Source: Chionoecetes opilio (taxonomy: Eukaryota > Arthropoda > Malacostraca > Decapoda > Majidae). From it: DNA of 64,000 nt. The position numbers were made by a program, and so were the translations under genes. The stretch is taken from contig JACEEZ010014051.1 in NCBI GenBank assembly GCA_016584305.1, forward strand, positions 108,501 through 172,500, in the 5' to 3' direction. Of this stretch, positions 52,568 to 64,000 are shown in pieces. Every line of letters begins with the position of its first letter. Position 1 is the stretch's first letter. The notes under the pieces were generated by a model that was given only the letters and a program-made list of their open reading frames with translations, was not told where the DNA came from and ran no database searches.

Positions 52568-55500
52568 TGTGGTGTCCCAGCATAGTAAGAGTCCAGAGAG
52601 ACAGGGCAGGGATAAGCTCAGGCCAGGTTTAGTTGTATTGGCTCCCATACAGTGGTGGCTCGGTACCGACTGGTGGCGAGTCCATGATAGGGGGAAGTAT
52701 ACTGTTGAGTAGTATTGGGGTAGTGAAGGCTGTTGAAGTATACTGTTGGGTAGTATTGGGGCAGAGAAGGCTGTTGAAGTATACTGTTGGGTAGTATTGG
52801 GGCAGAGAAGGCTGTTGAAGTATACTGTTGGGTAGTATTGGGGCAGAGAAGGCTGTTGAAGTATACTGTTGAGTAGTATTGGGGCAGAGAAGGCTGTTGA
52901 AGTATACTGTTGAGTAGTATTGGGGTAGTGAAGGCTGTTGAAGTATACTGTTGAGTAGTATTGGGGTAGTGAAGGCTGTTGAAGTATACTGTTGAGTAGT
53001 ATTGGGGTAGTGAAGGCTGTTGAAGTATACTGTTGTTTACTGGGGCAGTGAAGGCTGTTGAAGTATACTGTTGGGTAGTATTGGGGTAGTGAAGGCTGTT
53101 GAAGTATACTGTTGAGTAGTATTGGGGTAGTGAAGGCTGTTGAAGTATACTGTTGGGTAGTATTGGGGCAGAGAAGGCTGTTGAAGTATACTGTTGAGTA
53201 GTATTGGGGCAGAGAAGGCTGTTGAAGTATACTGTTGGGTAGTATTGGGGCAGAGAAGGCTGTTGAAGTATACTGTTGAGTAGTATTGGGGTAGTGAAGG
53301 CTGTTGAAGTATACTGTTGGGTAGTATTGGGGCAGTGAAGGCTGTTGAAGTATACTGTTGGGTAGTATTGGGGCAGTGAAGGCTGTTGAAGTATACTGTT
53401 GGGTAGTATTGGGGCAGTGAAGGCTGTTGAAGTATACTGTTGAGTAGTATTGGGGCAGTGAAGGCTGTTGAAGTATACTGTTGGGTAGTATTGGGGCAGT
53501 GAAGGCTGTTGAAGTATACTGTTGGGTAGTATTGGGGCAGTGAAGGCTGTTGAAGTATACTGTTGTTTACTGGGGCAGTGAAGGCTGTTGAAGTATACTG
53601 TTGGGTAGTATTGGGGCAGAGAAGGCTGTTGAAGTATACTGTTGTTTACTGGGCAGTGAAGGCTGTTGAAGTATACTGTTGGGTAGTATTGGGGCAGAGA
53701 AGGCTGTTGAAGTATACTGTTGTTTACTGGGGCAGTGAAGGCTGTTGAAGTATACTGTTGGGTAGTATTGGGGCAGAGAAGGCTGTTGAAGTATACTGTT
53801 GGGTAGTATTGGGGCAGTGAAGGCTGTTGAAGTATACTGTTGGGTAGTATTGGGGTAGTGAAGGCTGTTGAAGTATACTGTTGTTTACTGGGGCAGTGAA
53901 GGCTGTTGAAGTATACTGTTGGGTAGTATTGGGGTAGTGAAGGCTGTTGAAGTATACTGTTGGGTAGTATTGGGGCAGAGAAGGCTGTTGAAGTATACTG
54001 TTGGGTAGTATTGGGGCAGTGAAGGCTGTTGAAGTATACTGTTGGGTAGTATTGGGGCAGAGAAGGCTGTTGAAGTATACTGTTGGGTAGTATTGGGGCA
54101 GTGAAGGCTGTTGAAGTATACTGTTGGGTAGTATTGGGGCAGAGAAGGCTGTTGAAGTATACTGTTGAGTAGTATTGGGGTAGTGAAGGCTGTTGAAGTA
54201 TACTGTTGAGTAGTATTGGGGTAGTGAAGGCTGTTGAAGTATACTGTTGAGTAGTATTGGGGTAGTGAAGGCTGTTGAAGTATACTGTTGGGTAGTATTG
54301 GGGCAGAGAAGGCTGTTGAAGTATACTGTTGAGTAGTATTGGGGCAGAGAAGGCTGTTGAAGTATACTGTTGGGTAGTATTGGGGCAGAGAAGGCTGTTG
54401 AAGTATACTGTTGAGTAGTATTGGGGTAGTGAAGGCTGTTGAAGTATACTGTTGGGTAGTATTGGGGCAGTGAAGGCTGTTGAAGTATACTGTTGGGTAG
54501 TATTGGGGCAGTGAAGGCTGTTGAAGTATACTGTTGGGTAGTATTGGGGTAGTGAAGGCTGTTGAAGTATACTGTTGGGTAGTATTGGGGCAGAGAAGGC
54601 TGTTGAAGTATACTGTTGGGTAGTATTGGGGCAGAGAAGGCTGTTGAAGTATACTGTTGTTTACTGGGGCAGAGAAGGCTGTTGAAGTATACTGTTGGGT
54701 AGTATTGGGGTAGTGAAGGCTGTTGAAGTATACTGTTGGGTAGTATTGGGGCAGAGAAGGCTGTTGAAGTATACTGTTGTTTACTGGGGCAGTGAAGGCT
54801 GTTGAAGTATACTGTTGGGTAGTATTGGGGCAGAGAAGGCTGTTGAAGTATACTGTTGGGTAGTATTGGGGCAGTGAAGGCTGTTGAAGTATACTGTTGA
54901 GTAGTATTGGGGCAGTGAAGGCTGTTGAAGTATACTGTTGGGTAGTATTGGGGCAGTGAAGGCTGTTGAAGTATACTGTTGGGTAGTATTGGGGCAGTGA
55001 AGGCTGTTGAAGTATACTGTTGTTTACTGGGGCAGTGAAGGCTGTTGAAGTATACTGTTGGGTAGTATTGGGGCAGAGAAGGCTGTTGAAGTATACTGTT
55101 GTTTACTGGGGCAGTGAAGGCTGTTGAAGTATACTGTTGGGTAGTATTGGGGCAGAGAAGGCTGTTGAAGTATACTGTTGTTTACTGGGGCAGTGAAGGC
55201 TGTTGAAGTATACTGTTGGGTAGTATTGGGGCAGAGAAGGCTGTTGAAGTATACTGTTGGGTAGTATTGGGGCAGTGAAGGCTGTTGAAGTATACTGTTG
55301 GGTAGTATTGGGGTAGTGAAGGCTGTTGAAGTATACTGTTGTTTACTGGGCCAGTGAAGGCTGTTGAAGTATACTGTTGGGTAGTATTGGGGTAGTGAAG
55401 GCTGTTGAAGTATACTGTTGGGTAGTATTGGGGTAGTGAAGGCTGTTGAAGTATACTGTTGGGTAGTATTGGGGTAGTGAAGGCTGTTGAAGTATACTGT

Positions 55501-55890
55501 TGGGTAGTATTGGGGCAGAGAAGGCTGTTGAAGTATACTGTTGGGTAGTATTGGGGCAGAGAAGGCTGTTGAAGTATACTGTTGTTTACTGGGGCAGAGA
55601 AGGCTGTTGAAGTATACTGTTGGGTAGTATTGGGGTAGTGAAGGCTGTTGAAGTATACTGTTGGGTAGTATTGGGGTAGTGAAGGCTGTTGAAGTATACT
55701 GTTGGGTAGTATTGGGGTAGTGAAGGCTGTTGAAGTATTATCTTAACAGTGTGTATTAACCCCGCGGCGCCAATAGTGAAACCCCAAACCAGAAACGTGA
55801 AGCGCCAACAATCTATCACCAGCAATTACTACATCCCTCCACCTTAGTTACATTATATCCATAGTTATCTAATTATATCCATATCTGTCA
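52568..55890. mobile_element. LTR-like insertion carrying the 41-bp satellite
   Basis: Starts TGTGGTGTCCCAGCATAG and ends ATATCTGTCA, the TG...CA ends of an LTR, with a 5-bp target duplication GATAG (52563-52567 and 55891-55895). About 150 bp at each end is ordinary sequence and the rest is satellite. It is best read as a solo LTR whose interior expanded. No coding sequence. Confidence 0.75.
52715..55737. repeat. 41-bp satellite, block 1, about 75 copies
   Basis: Unit ttgaagtatactgttgggta plus gtattggggcagagaaggctg. Variants at two sites (GGGTAG/GAGTAG; CAGAG/CAGTG/TAGTG) and a short 37-bp form with TTTACT. The order of variants recurs with offsets of about 1.1 and 1.46 kb (for example 53442 and 54899). 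Confidence 0.95.
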
Positions 55891-55920
55891 GATAGTACAT
55901 TCTGGGCCTCAAAGGGTTAA

Positions 55921-56165
55921 CCGAGAGTGCTTGTGATATTTTTTGTTACTGGGCCTTTGAACTTTCTTTAGAGAATAGTTAGCTCCTTTGTTAAGTACAT
56001 CCCAGATTATTATTATGATTATCTATTAGTGTTTACATGTACAGGCACTCCCCTACTTACATACATTCATTCATATTTACATATATTATTATTCACATTG
56101 ATTATTTACATTATTACCATTATTATTTACATACATACATTCAAGTTACATTATTAATCAGAGTT
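55921..56165. other. AT-rich spacer between satellite blocks
   Basis: Contains (ATTATT/ACAT)-rich sequence. Nothing recognised. Confidence 0.5.
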
Positions 56166-56169
56166 ACAT

Positions 56170-56405
56170 AACATTTGTGCCTATAGCGCATGTAGGCAGT
56201 GAGCTCCAGGGGTGGGATGGCAGGCCCTGGAGGCTCACTTGAGGGCTGTGATGGTTGGTCCTCGCCCGTGGTGGCGCAGGCAGGATTTTTATAGTGACGC
56301 CTGTGATTAGAGGCTCATGCCGCCCCCCTGTGTCCTCCGATGCACTCACAGTCGAAGGTAGAGTTAATGGGCAGCATGTGGGTGTTCTTAGGCCACTCGA
56401 CGGGG
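56170..56405 (-). mobile_element. tRNA-derived SINE S1, 3' part
   Basis: Matches the S1 body in reverse. The head is replaced at 56405. Confidence 0.82.
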
Positions 56406-56544
56406 CAGACACATACAAATATAATGTCAAATACCTATCAGTCCATATATGATTTCACAGTTATTTCATCCCCTCCAACATGTCTCAGAGTGTATCCAGA
56501 GGTGATGGTAATAGCAACAAGAACCATTGAACCAAAACTACCAT

Positions 56545-59500
56545 AGAAGGCTGTTGAAGTATACTGTTGGGTAGTATTGGGGTAGTGAAGGCTGTTGAAG
56601 TATACTGTTGGGTAGTATTGGGGTAGTGAAGGCTGTTGAAGTATACTGTTGGGTAGTATTGGGGCAGAGAAGGCTGTTGAAGTATACTGTTGGGTAGTAT
56701 TGGGGCAGAGAAGGCTGTTGAAGTATACTGTTGTTTACTGGGGCAGTGAAGGCTGTTGAAGTATACTGTTGGGTAGTATTGGGGCAGTGAAGGCTGTTGA
56801 AGTATACTGTTGGGTAGTATTGGGGCAGTGAAGGCTGTTGAAGTATACTGTTCGGTAGTATTGGGGCAGAGAAGGCTGTTGAAGTATACTGTTGTTTACT
56901 GGGCAGTGAAGGCTGTTGAAGTATACTGTTGGGTAGTATTGGGGCAGTGAAGGCTGTTGAAGTATACTGTTGTTTACTGGGGCAGTGAAGGCTGTTGAAG
57001 TATACTGTTGGGTAGTATTGGGGCAGTGAAGGCTGTTGAAGTATACTGTTGTTTACTGGGGCGTGAAGGCTGTTGAAGTATACTGTTGGGTAGTATTGGG
57101 GCAGTGAAGGCTGTTGAAGTATACTGTTGGGTAGTATTGGGGCAGTGAGGCTGTTGAAGTATACTGTTGTTTACTGGGGTAGTGAAGGCTGTTGAAGTAT
57201 ACTGTTGGGTAGTATTGGGGCAGAGAAGGCTGTTGAAGTATACTGTTGTTTACTGGGGCAGTGAAGGCTGTTGAAGTATACTGTTGGGTAGTATTGGGGC
57301 AGAGAAGGCTGTTGAAGTATACTGTTGGGTAGTATTGGGGCAGAGAAGGCTGTTGAAGTATACTGTTGGGTAGTATTGGGGCAGAGAAGGCTGTTGAAGT
57401 ATACTGTTGGGTAGTATTGGGGCAGAGAAGGCTGTTGAAGTATACTGTTGGGTAGTATTGGGGCAGAGAAGGCTGTGAAGTATACTGTTGAGTAGTATTG
57501 GGGCAGTGAAGGCTGTTGAAGTATACTGTTGGGTAGTATTGGGGCAGAGAAGGCTGTTGAAGTATACTGTTGTTTACTGGGGCAGTGAAGGCTGTTGAAG
57601 TATACTGTTGGGTAGTATTGGGGCAGAGAAGGCTGTTGAAGTATACTGTTGGGTAGTATTGGGGTAGTGAAGACTGTTGAAGTATACTGTTGGGTAGTAT
57701 TGGGGCAGAGAAGGCTGTTGAAGTATACTGTTGGGTAGTATTGGGGCAGAGAAGGCTGTTGAAGTATACTGTTGGGTAGTATTGGGGCAGAGAAGGCTGT
57801 TGAAGTATACTGTTGTTTACTGGGGCAGTGAAGGCTGTTGAAGTATACTGTTGTTTACTGGGGCAGTGAAGGCTGTTGAAGTATACTGTTGTTTACTGGG
57901 GCAGTGAAGGCTGTTGAAGTATACTGTTGTTTACTGGGGCAGTGAAGGCTGTTGAAGTATACTGTTGGTAGTATTGGGGCAGAGAAGGCTGTTGAAGTAT
58001 ACTGTTGTTTACTGGGGCAGTGAAGGCTGTTGAAGTATACTGTTGTTTACTGGGGCAGTGAAGGCTGTTGAAGTATACTGTTGTGGTAGTATTGGGGCAG
58101 AGAAGGCTGTTGAAGTATACTGTTGGGTAGTATTGGGGTAGTGAAGGCTGTTGAAGTATACTGTTGGGTAGTATTGGGGCAGAGAAGGCTGTTGAAGTAT
58201 ACTGTTGAGTAGTATTGGGGCAGAGAAGGCTGTTGAAGTATACTGTTGGGTAGTATTGGGGCAGAGAAGGCTGTTGAAGTATACTGTTGAGTAGTATTGG
58301 GGCAGAGAAAGTACTGTTGAAGTATACTGTTGTTTACTGGGGCAGTGAAGGCTGTTGAAGTATACTGTTGTTTACTGGGGCAGTGAAGGCTGTTGAAGTA
58401 TACTGTTGTTTACTGGGGCAGTGAAGGCTGTTGAAGTATACTGTTGTTTACTGGGGCAGTGAAGGCTGTTGAAGTATACTGTTGGGTAGTATTGGGCAGA
58501 GAAGGCTGTTGAAGTTATACTGTTGGGTAGTATTGGGGCAGAGAAGGCTGTTTTAAGTATACTGTTGTTTACTGGGGCAGTGAAGGCTGTTGAAGTATAC
58601 TGTTGTTTACTGGGCAGTGAAGGCTGTTGAAGTATACTGTTGGGTAGTATTGGGGCAGAGAAGGCTGTTGAAGTATACTGTTGGGTAGTATTGGGCAGAG
58701 AAGGCTGTTGAAGTATACTGTTGGGTAGTATTGGGGCAGAGAAGGCTGTTGAAGTATACTGTTGTTTACTGGGGCAGTGAAGGCTGTTGAAGTATACTGT
58801 TGGGTAGTATTGGGGCAGTGAAGGCTGTTGAAGTATACTGTTGTTACTGGGGCAGTGAAGGCTGTTGAAGTATACTGTTGGGTAGTATTGGGGCAGTGAA
58901 GGCTGTTGAAGTATACTGTTGTTTACTGGGGCAGTGAAGGCTGTTGAAGTATCTGTTGTTTACTGGGGCAGTGAAGGCTGTTGAAGTATACTGTTGGGTA
59001 GTATTGGGGTAGTGAAGGCTGTTGAAGTATACTGTTGGGTAGTATTGGGGCAGTGAAGGCTGTTGAAGTATACTGTTGGGTAGTATTGGGGCAGTGAAGG
59101 CTGTTGAAGTATACTTTTGAGTAGTATTGGGGCAAGTGAAGGCTGTTGAAGTATACTGTTGGGTAGTATTGGGCAGAGAAGGCTGTTGAAGTATACTGTT
59201 GTTTACTGGGGGCAGTGAAGGCTGTTGAAGTATACTGTTGTTTACTGGGGCAGTGAAGGCTGTTGAAGTATACTGTTGGGTAGTATTGGGGCAGTGAAGG
59301 CTGTTGAAGTATACTGTTGGGTAGTATTGGGGTAGTGAAGGCTGTTGAAGTATACTGTTGTTTACTGGGGCAGTGAAGGCTGTTGAAGTATACTGTTGGG
59401 TAGTATTGGGGCAGAGAAGGCTGTTGAAGTATACTGTTGGGTAGTATTGGGGTAGAGGAAGGCTGTTGAAGTATACTGTTGTTTACTGGGGCAGTGAAGG

Positions 59501-60912
59501 CTGTTGAAGTATACTGTTGGGTAGTATTGGGGTAGTGAAGGCTGTTGAAGTATACTGTTGGGTAGTATTGGGGTAGTGAAGGCTGTTGAAGTATACTGTT
59601 GTTTACTGGGGCAGTGAAGGCTGTTGAAGTATACTGTTGGGTAGTATTGGGGCAGAGAAGGCTGTTGAAGTATAACTGTTGGGTAGTATTGGGGCAGAGA
59701 AGGCTGTTGAAGTATACTGTTGTTTACTGGGGCAGTGAAGGCTGTTGAAGTATACTGTTGTTTACTGGGCAGTGAAGGCTGTTGAAGTATACTGTTGGGT
59801 AGTATTGGGGCAGAGAAGGCTGTTGAAGTATACTGTTGGGTAGTATTGGGGCAGAGAAGGCTGTTGAAGTATACTGTTGTTTACTGGGGCAGTGAAGGCT
59901 GTTGAAGTATACTGTTGTTTACTGGGGCAGTGAAGGCTGTTGAAGTATACTGTTGGTAGTATTGGGGGTAAGTGAAGGCTGTTGAAGTATACTGTTGGGT
60001 AGTATTGGGGCAGTGAAGGCTGTTGAAGTATACTGTTGGGTAGTATTGGGGCAGAGAAGGCTGTTGAAGTATACTGTTGGGTAGTATTGGGGTAGTGAAG
60101 GCTGTTGAAGTATACTGTTGAGTAGTATTGGGGCAGAGAAGGCTGTTGAAGTATACTGTTGGGTAGTATTGGGGTAGTGAAGGCTGTTGAAGTATACTGT
60201 TGGGTAGTATTGGGGCAGAGAAGGCTGTTGAAGTATACTGTTGAGTAGTATTGGGGCAGAGAAGGCTGTTGAAGTATACTGTTGAGTAGTATTGGGGTAG
60301 TGAAGGCTGTTGAAGTATACTGTTGGGTAGTATTGGGGCAGTGAAGGCTGTTGAAGTATACTGTTGGGTAGTATTGGGGCAGTGAAGGCTGTTGATATCT
60401 GTTGGTAGTATTGGGGTAGTGAAGGCTGTTGAAGTATACTGTTGGGTAGTATTGGGGCAGTGAAGGCTGTTGAAGTATACTGTTGGGTAGTATTGGGGCA
60501 GAGAAGGCTGTTGAAGTATACTGTTGGGTAGTATTGGGGCAGAGAAGGCTGTTGAAGTATACTGTTGGGTAGTATTGGGGTAGTGAAGGCTGTTGAAGTA
60601 TACTGTTGGGTAGTATTGGGGCAGAGAAGGCTGTTGAAGTATACTGTTGGGTAGTATTGGGGTAGTGAAGGCTGTTGAAGTATACTGTTGAGTGGTATTG
60701 GGGTAGTGAAGGCTGTTGAAGTATACTGTTGAGTGGTATTGGGGCAGTGAAGGCTGTTGAAGTATACTGTTGAGTGGTATTGGGGTAGTGAAGGCTGTTG
60801 AAGTATACTGTTGAGTGGTATTGGGGCAGTGAAGGCTGTTGAAGTATATTTGTTGAGTGGTTTTGGGGCAGTGAAGGCTGTTGAAGTATACTGTTGAGTG
60901 GTATTGGGGTAG
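56545..60912. repeat. 41-bp satellite, block 2, about 110 copies
   Basis: Same unit and variants as block 1, richer in the short TTTACT form and in single-base indels. The last units shift to GAGTGG. It lies outside the TG...CA insertion. Confidence 0.95.
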
Positions 60913-60931
60913 AGTATATTAATATTGAGTA

Positions 60932-61908
60932 CAGGGAGGTCCCGAAGATACGAGCAGTTAGGTTCCACCTGGCATACTCGTAAAGCGAAATCTCGTATAA
61001 TGAAACACATAACTAATGGTAAAATATAGGTTTGGTTCCAGGACCCCATCAATGTTAAACAAACAAAAAAACATGTTTTTCAAGCTAAAATAAACTCTAG
61101 CAAACACAACAAACACACAGCGTCTATATTACCCACACTGTACTACCTATTCTGTAAAAAAGCATTCTGAAAGAGAAAATAGCACACAAAATAACATAAC
61201 TGCCCATTAATTAAACATAAAACATGCATAACAAGAAAAAAAAGACGTTGTAATGTGGGGGACGCCGCGTGAACAAGAGAAGGTAGTGTACGGTCCCAAG
61301 GTTGGGGCCGCACACCTGCTAATTACCCCTAAAGGTCAGGCCGTGCCATATGCTTAATTACCTTCAGGTCACGCCTTGCTAGGGGTGACCTGACTGCGGC
61401 CCCAAATTTGGGCCGCACACCTGCTAATTACCCTAAAGGTCAGGGCCGCGCCATATGCTTAATTACCCTTCAGGTCACGCCTTGCTAGGGGTGACCTGAC
61501 TGCGGTCCCAATGTTGGGGCCGCACACCTGCTAATTACCCCTAAAGGTCAGGCCGCGCCAGATGCTAAATTACCCTTCAGGTCACGCCTTGCTAGGGGTG
61601 ACCTGACTGTGGTCCCAAGGTTGGGGCCGCACACCTGCTAATTACCCCTAAATGTCAGGCCGCGCCATATGCTTAATTACCCTTCAGGTCACGGCTTGCT
61701 AGGGGCGACCTCACTGGGGTCAACCAAATCCCCCTTTGTCCAGCCAGGGAGTGGTAGGGCGTGCATTTTGAACTTGATAATTTTACTCACCCCAGTTTGA
61801 ATGTCGTAACATTGGATTTTCGATCTCGTATATTGAAAATAGACCCTAATTTACACATGTATCATCGGATTCTCGTATACCGAATGCTCGTATAAAGGAA
61901 CCTCACTG
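60932..61908 (+). mobile_element. MITE E, copy 3, four internal 110-bp repeats
   Basis: Family ends with TA. Four copies of the 110-bp unit at about 61285-61725. Confidence 0.87.
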
Positions 61909-61964
61909 TAGTATTGTGGGCTGTACTGTACATATTATATCCTGGACACTGCATTCGGGAGTAA

Positions 61965-62105
61965 AGAACATTAGAAAATAAGGAAGCTACAAGAGGCTGG
62001 GAGACCTACACGTGGTAGTTCCTGTTACTTAACACTACCTACATCCTCCTTTTAAAGCTCTCTATTGACTCCGCACTAACTACCTGTCTACTGAGTCCAT
62101 TACCA
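61965..62105 (-). mobile_element. LINE L3 3' end, reversed
   Basis: Starts with the inverse tail (agaaaataaggaagctacaa) and runs into the SFKRR coding region. Confidence 0.72.
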
Positions 62106-62410
62106 TTACTTTGCCCCATCCTGGACCAATATTTTTGTTAATAGGTGAAAAGACCATAGCATATATATAATAGAATCACATAGTACCTACATATATGATT
62201 TTTATTGTTTAAGCTTTCATATACAAAATTACAAAACTCTATCATGCACACACACACAACACACTGTGCATATATCTCTGTGTCTGTCTCATCTCTCTCT
62301 ACTAACTTATTCACTAAAATACTTGTCTATTGCTCTATCTCACGGTGTATATTTTGTCTATATTCACCTGTTCATTCACCAATCTATCTCCTATTTATTA
62401 GCATTAGTAT
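62106..62410. other. AT-rich spacer, nothing recognised
   Basis: Short CACACA run near 62245. Confidence 0.45.
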
Positions 62411-62411
62411 A

Positions 62412-63884
62412 CAGGGAGGTCCCGTTATACAAGCATTCGATGATACGAGATGTGTAAATTAGGGTCTATTTTCAATATACGAGATCGAAAATCTAATGTT
62501 ACGACATTCAAACTGGGGTGAGTAAAATTATCAAGTTATTTACTAAAGTAAATTAAAAGTTATTTACTAAAATTATAAAGTCATTTACTGACTATATGAT
62601 TTTACCTAAGGTTGTACAATTATAATCAATCTGAAAAAATGATAATTCTGGTGCTCAGTACGACAATGTGGCCTACAAAAATTCACAACCCTGGGCGAGA
62701 AGCCAGCAACGGAGGTAGTATGGCCAGCAACAACCTGCTCTCACACTACCTAGATACTACTTTCCCTAATGACGGAAGCTACAAAGCTCCCTCGATAGGT
62801 CGTAAATGAGTAGGAAGGTTGTGACTGGCTAAGGCGTCATCCGTCACCAGCCAATGACAAAGTTTTTAAAACTTCTTGACCAATCACAAGTCAGCGAGAC
62901 ATATTTCCGGGCAAGAATGGCATGCCAGACTGCCTCTCCGCCTTCTGTCCCCGTCATCTTAAACTAATTCTCGTTTTATTTTTAATGCTTGCGTTTTAAG
63001 TAGTTTTAATGTATCAGATAGTAAGATATATAAGTAAGGAGCCTGTGTTGCTAGTGTATTGGTGGTAGAAGGTGTGTATGTGTGTTAAAATGGTGAATAT
63101 TTGTGATATGGGGCGGCTCCGCGGCAAGTATTTCTCCGTCACTCTCTGCCCCGCCAGCTCGGCCAGCAGTCACCTCATCATAACATCTTTAAATCACCCT
63201 TATTTAAGGTGACACACGGTGCTACATTGATTTAGATAATGACACGTGGATATAACATCTCACCATAATCACTAAGTTATATAATAACGAGTGATAAGAC
63301 GTTTAAGCCTGCCCAAACCTACCGTGGCGGAGGAGGCGGTGGCCTGCCCCGTCCGCCGCCTCTCTCAAAAACCGCCGTCATCCGCCTCACCTGTGCCTTC
63401 CTGAAGAAGACAGTCAGCTCCTACGCCTGTGATGGCACCATAGGATATCACCAGTGATCATAGGATTCCTCAAAGGGTCCTCGCTTTCCTACTAAATAAT
63501 TACCAAGGAGATCTCCGCTGGCGGCAGACATCGGCCGCCGCCAGCACAACACAACACCCCGTTATCAGCTTGTATGATATGTGCCTTCCTGAAGAAGTCA
63601 GGTCAGCTCCCATGCCTGTGATAGCACCATAGGATATCACCAGGGATCATAGGATTCCTCAAGGGGTTCTCGCACCCCTACTAAATATTACCAAATTTTA
63701 TTATAGCTTGAAAAACATGTTTTTTTTTATTTATTTATTTATTTTTTTTTTTTTTTTTTTTTTAAATTGTTGGGTCCTGGAACCAAACCTATATTTTACC
63801 ATTAGTTATGTGTTTCGTATACAGATTTCGCTTTACGAGTATGCCAGGTGGAACCTAACTGCTCGTATCTTCGGGACCTCCCTG
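62412..63884. mobile_element. MITE E, copy 4, with replaced interior
   Basis: Both family E ends and TA borders are present. The family interior stops at about 62539 and resumes at about 63700. Between them is about 1.15 kb not seen in other copies. Confidence 0.7.
62540..63695 (+). other. foreign interior of MITE E, promoter-like
   Basis: Contains gccaatgac and ccaatcac (CCAAT-like), an ATG at about 63089 opening MVNICDMGRLRGKYFSVTLC (40 codons), GC-rich stretches around 63320-63370, and a tandem duplication (about 63389-63500 and 63583-63690, gtgccttcctgaagaag). No protein family is recognised. Confidence 0.4.
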
Positions 63885-63980
63885 TATCTATCTATCTATC
63901 TATAGCACCTATTTATTTATCTCCATATCTTCCTATCTCTGTCTGTCTCTATCTGTAAAGCCTGCCATCACCTCCCTCAG

Positions 63981-64000
63981 GACACAGCCATCACCAGAGC
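63981..64000 (+). CDS. possible next ARL13B exon, cut by the window end
   Basis: A polypyrimidine tract with cctccctcag precedes GACACAGCCATCACCAGAGC. Reading in phase 0 from the previous exon gives DTAITRA with no stop. Only 20 bases are visible, so this is a splice-site-based guess. Confidence 0.3.

Larger units (their letters stand above)
52380..55920. mobile_element. MITE F, copy 6, split by an LTR-like insertion
   Basis: The left part (TTAA at 52380) runs to 52567 and the right part (to TTAA 55917-55920) resumes at 55891. The two halves align to intact copies across the break. Confidence 0.82.

Noticed and set aside
59919..61052. 377-residue minus-strand frame through satellite block 2
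   Set aside because: Made of 41-bp satellite units and the end of MITE E. Variant order and indels show no selection for frame.
62612..62809. 65-residue plus-strand frame as a further ARL13B exon
   Set aside because: No flanking splice sites in phase and no resemblance to the ARL13B tail. It lies inside the MITE E interior.

Overview
The window is repeat-dominated animal DNA from an arthropod, most likely a decapod crustacean. That inference rests on the density of microsatellites and on the mix of LINEs, a Ty3/Gypsy element, pogo-type MITEs and tRNA-derived SINEs. I cannot name the species. It is not bacterial: there are no operons, ribosome binding sites or rRNA genes.

One host gene can be supported, an ARL13B-type ciliary ARF-like GTPase on the + strand. 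Six coding exons are recognisable (5932-6002, 7251-7384, 31948-32063, 38397-38567, 41655-42054, 50923-51081) and a possible seventh begins at 63981. They join in compatible phases and carry, in order, the P-loop, switch I and DLGGG, the VIFVVDS strand, NKQD with CSA, a charged coiled coil, and a Ser-rich linker. The first coding exon and the C-terminus are not visible, so the gene runs off the window. Everything else is intron or 5' flank.

Layout. 1-5.9 kb: LINE 3' ends, a LINE-derived 91-bp minisatellite, a 21-bp array, pogo-like elements and long (CT)n/(GA)n tracts. 5.9-7.4 kb: two exons packed between microsatellites. 7.4-31.9 kb: a 24.6-kb intron with a LINE broken by nested elements (8.4-13.7 kb), a minus-strand Ty3/Gypsy element between two 315-bp direct repeats (13.7-24.6 kb), and further LINE copies broken by MITEs (24.6-31 kb). 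31.9-42 kb: three exons among minisatellites, SINEs, LINE tails and a palindromic element. 42-51 kb: MITEs, a hAT-like BED fragment, a jockey-like LINE and one exon. 51-61 kb: a foldback element at a splice donor, then about 7.4 kb of a 41-bp satellite, part of it inside an LTR-like insertion with TG...CA ends and a 5-bp target duplication. 61-64 kb: two MITE-E copies, one carrying about 1.15 kb of unrelated DNA.

Two themes recur. Transposons here repeatedly carry internal tandem arrays. The most unusual is a terminal-inverted-repeat element (8742-9708 and 33277-34044) built almost wholly of 66-bp repeats, with one reading frame through most of its length and long (15 and 27 bp) flanking duplications. 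The second theme is that tandem repeats and transposon ends lie directly against ARL13B splice sites, so exon recognition in this gene may depend on repeat-derived sequence.
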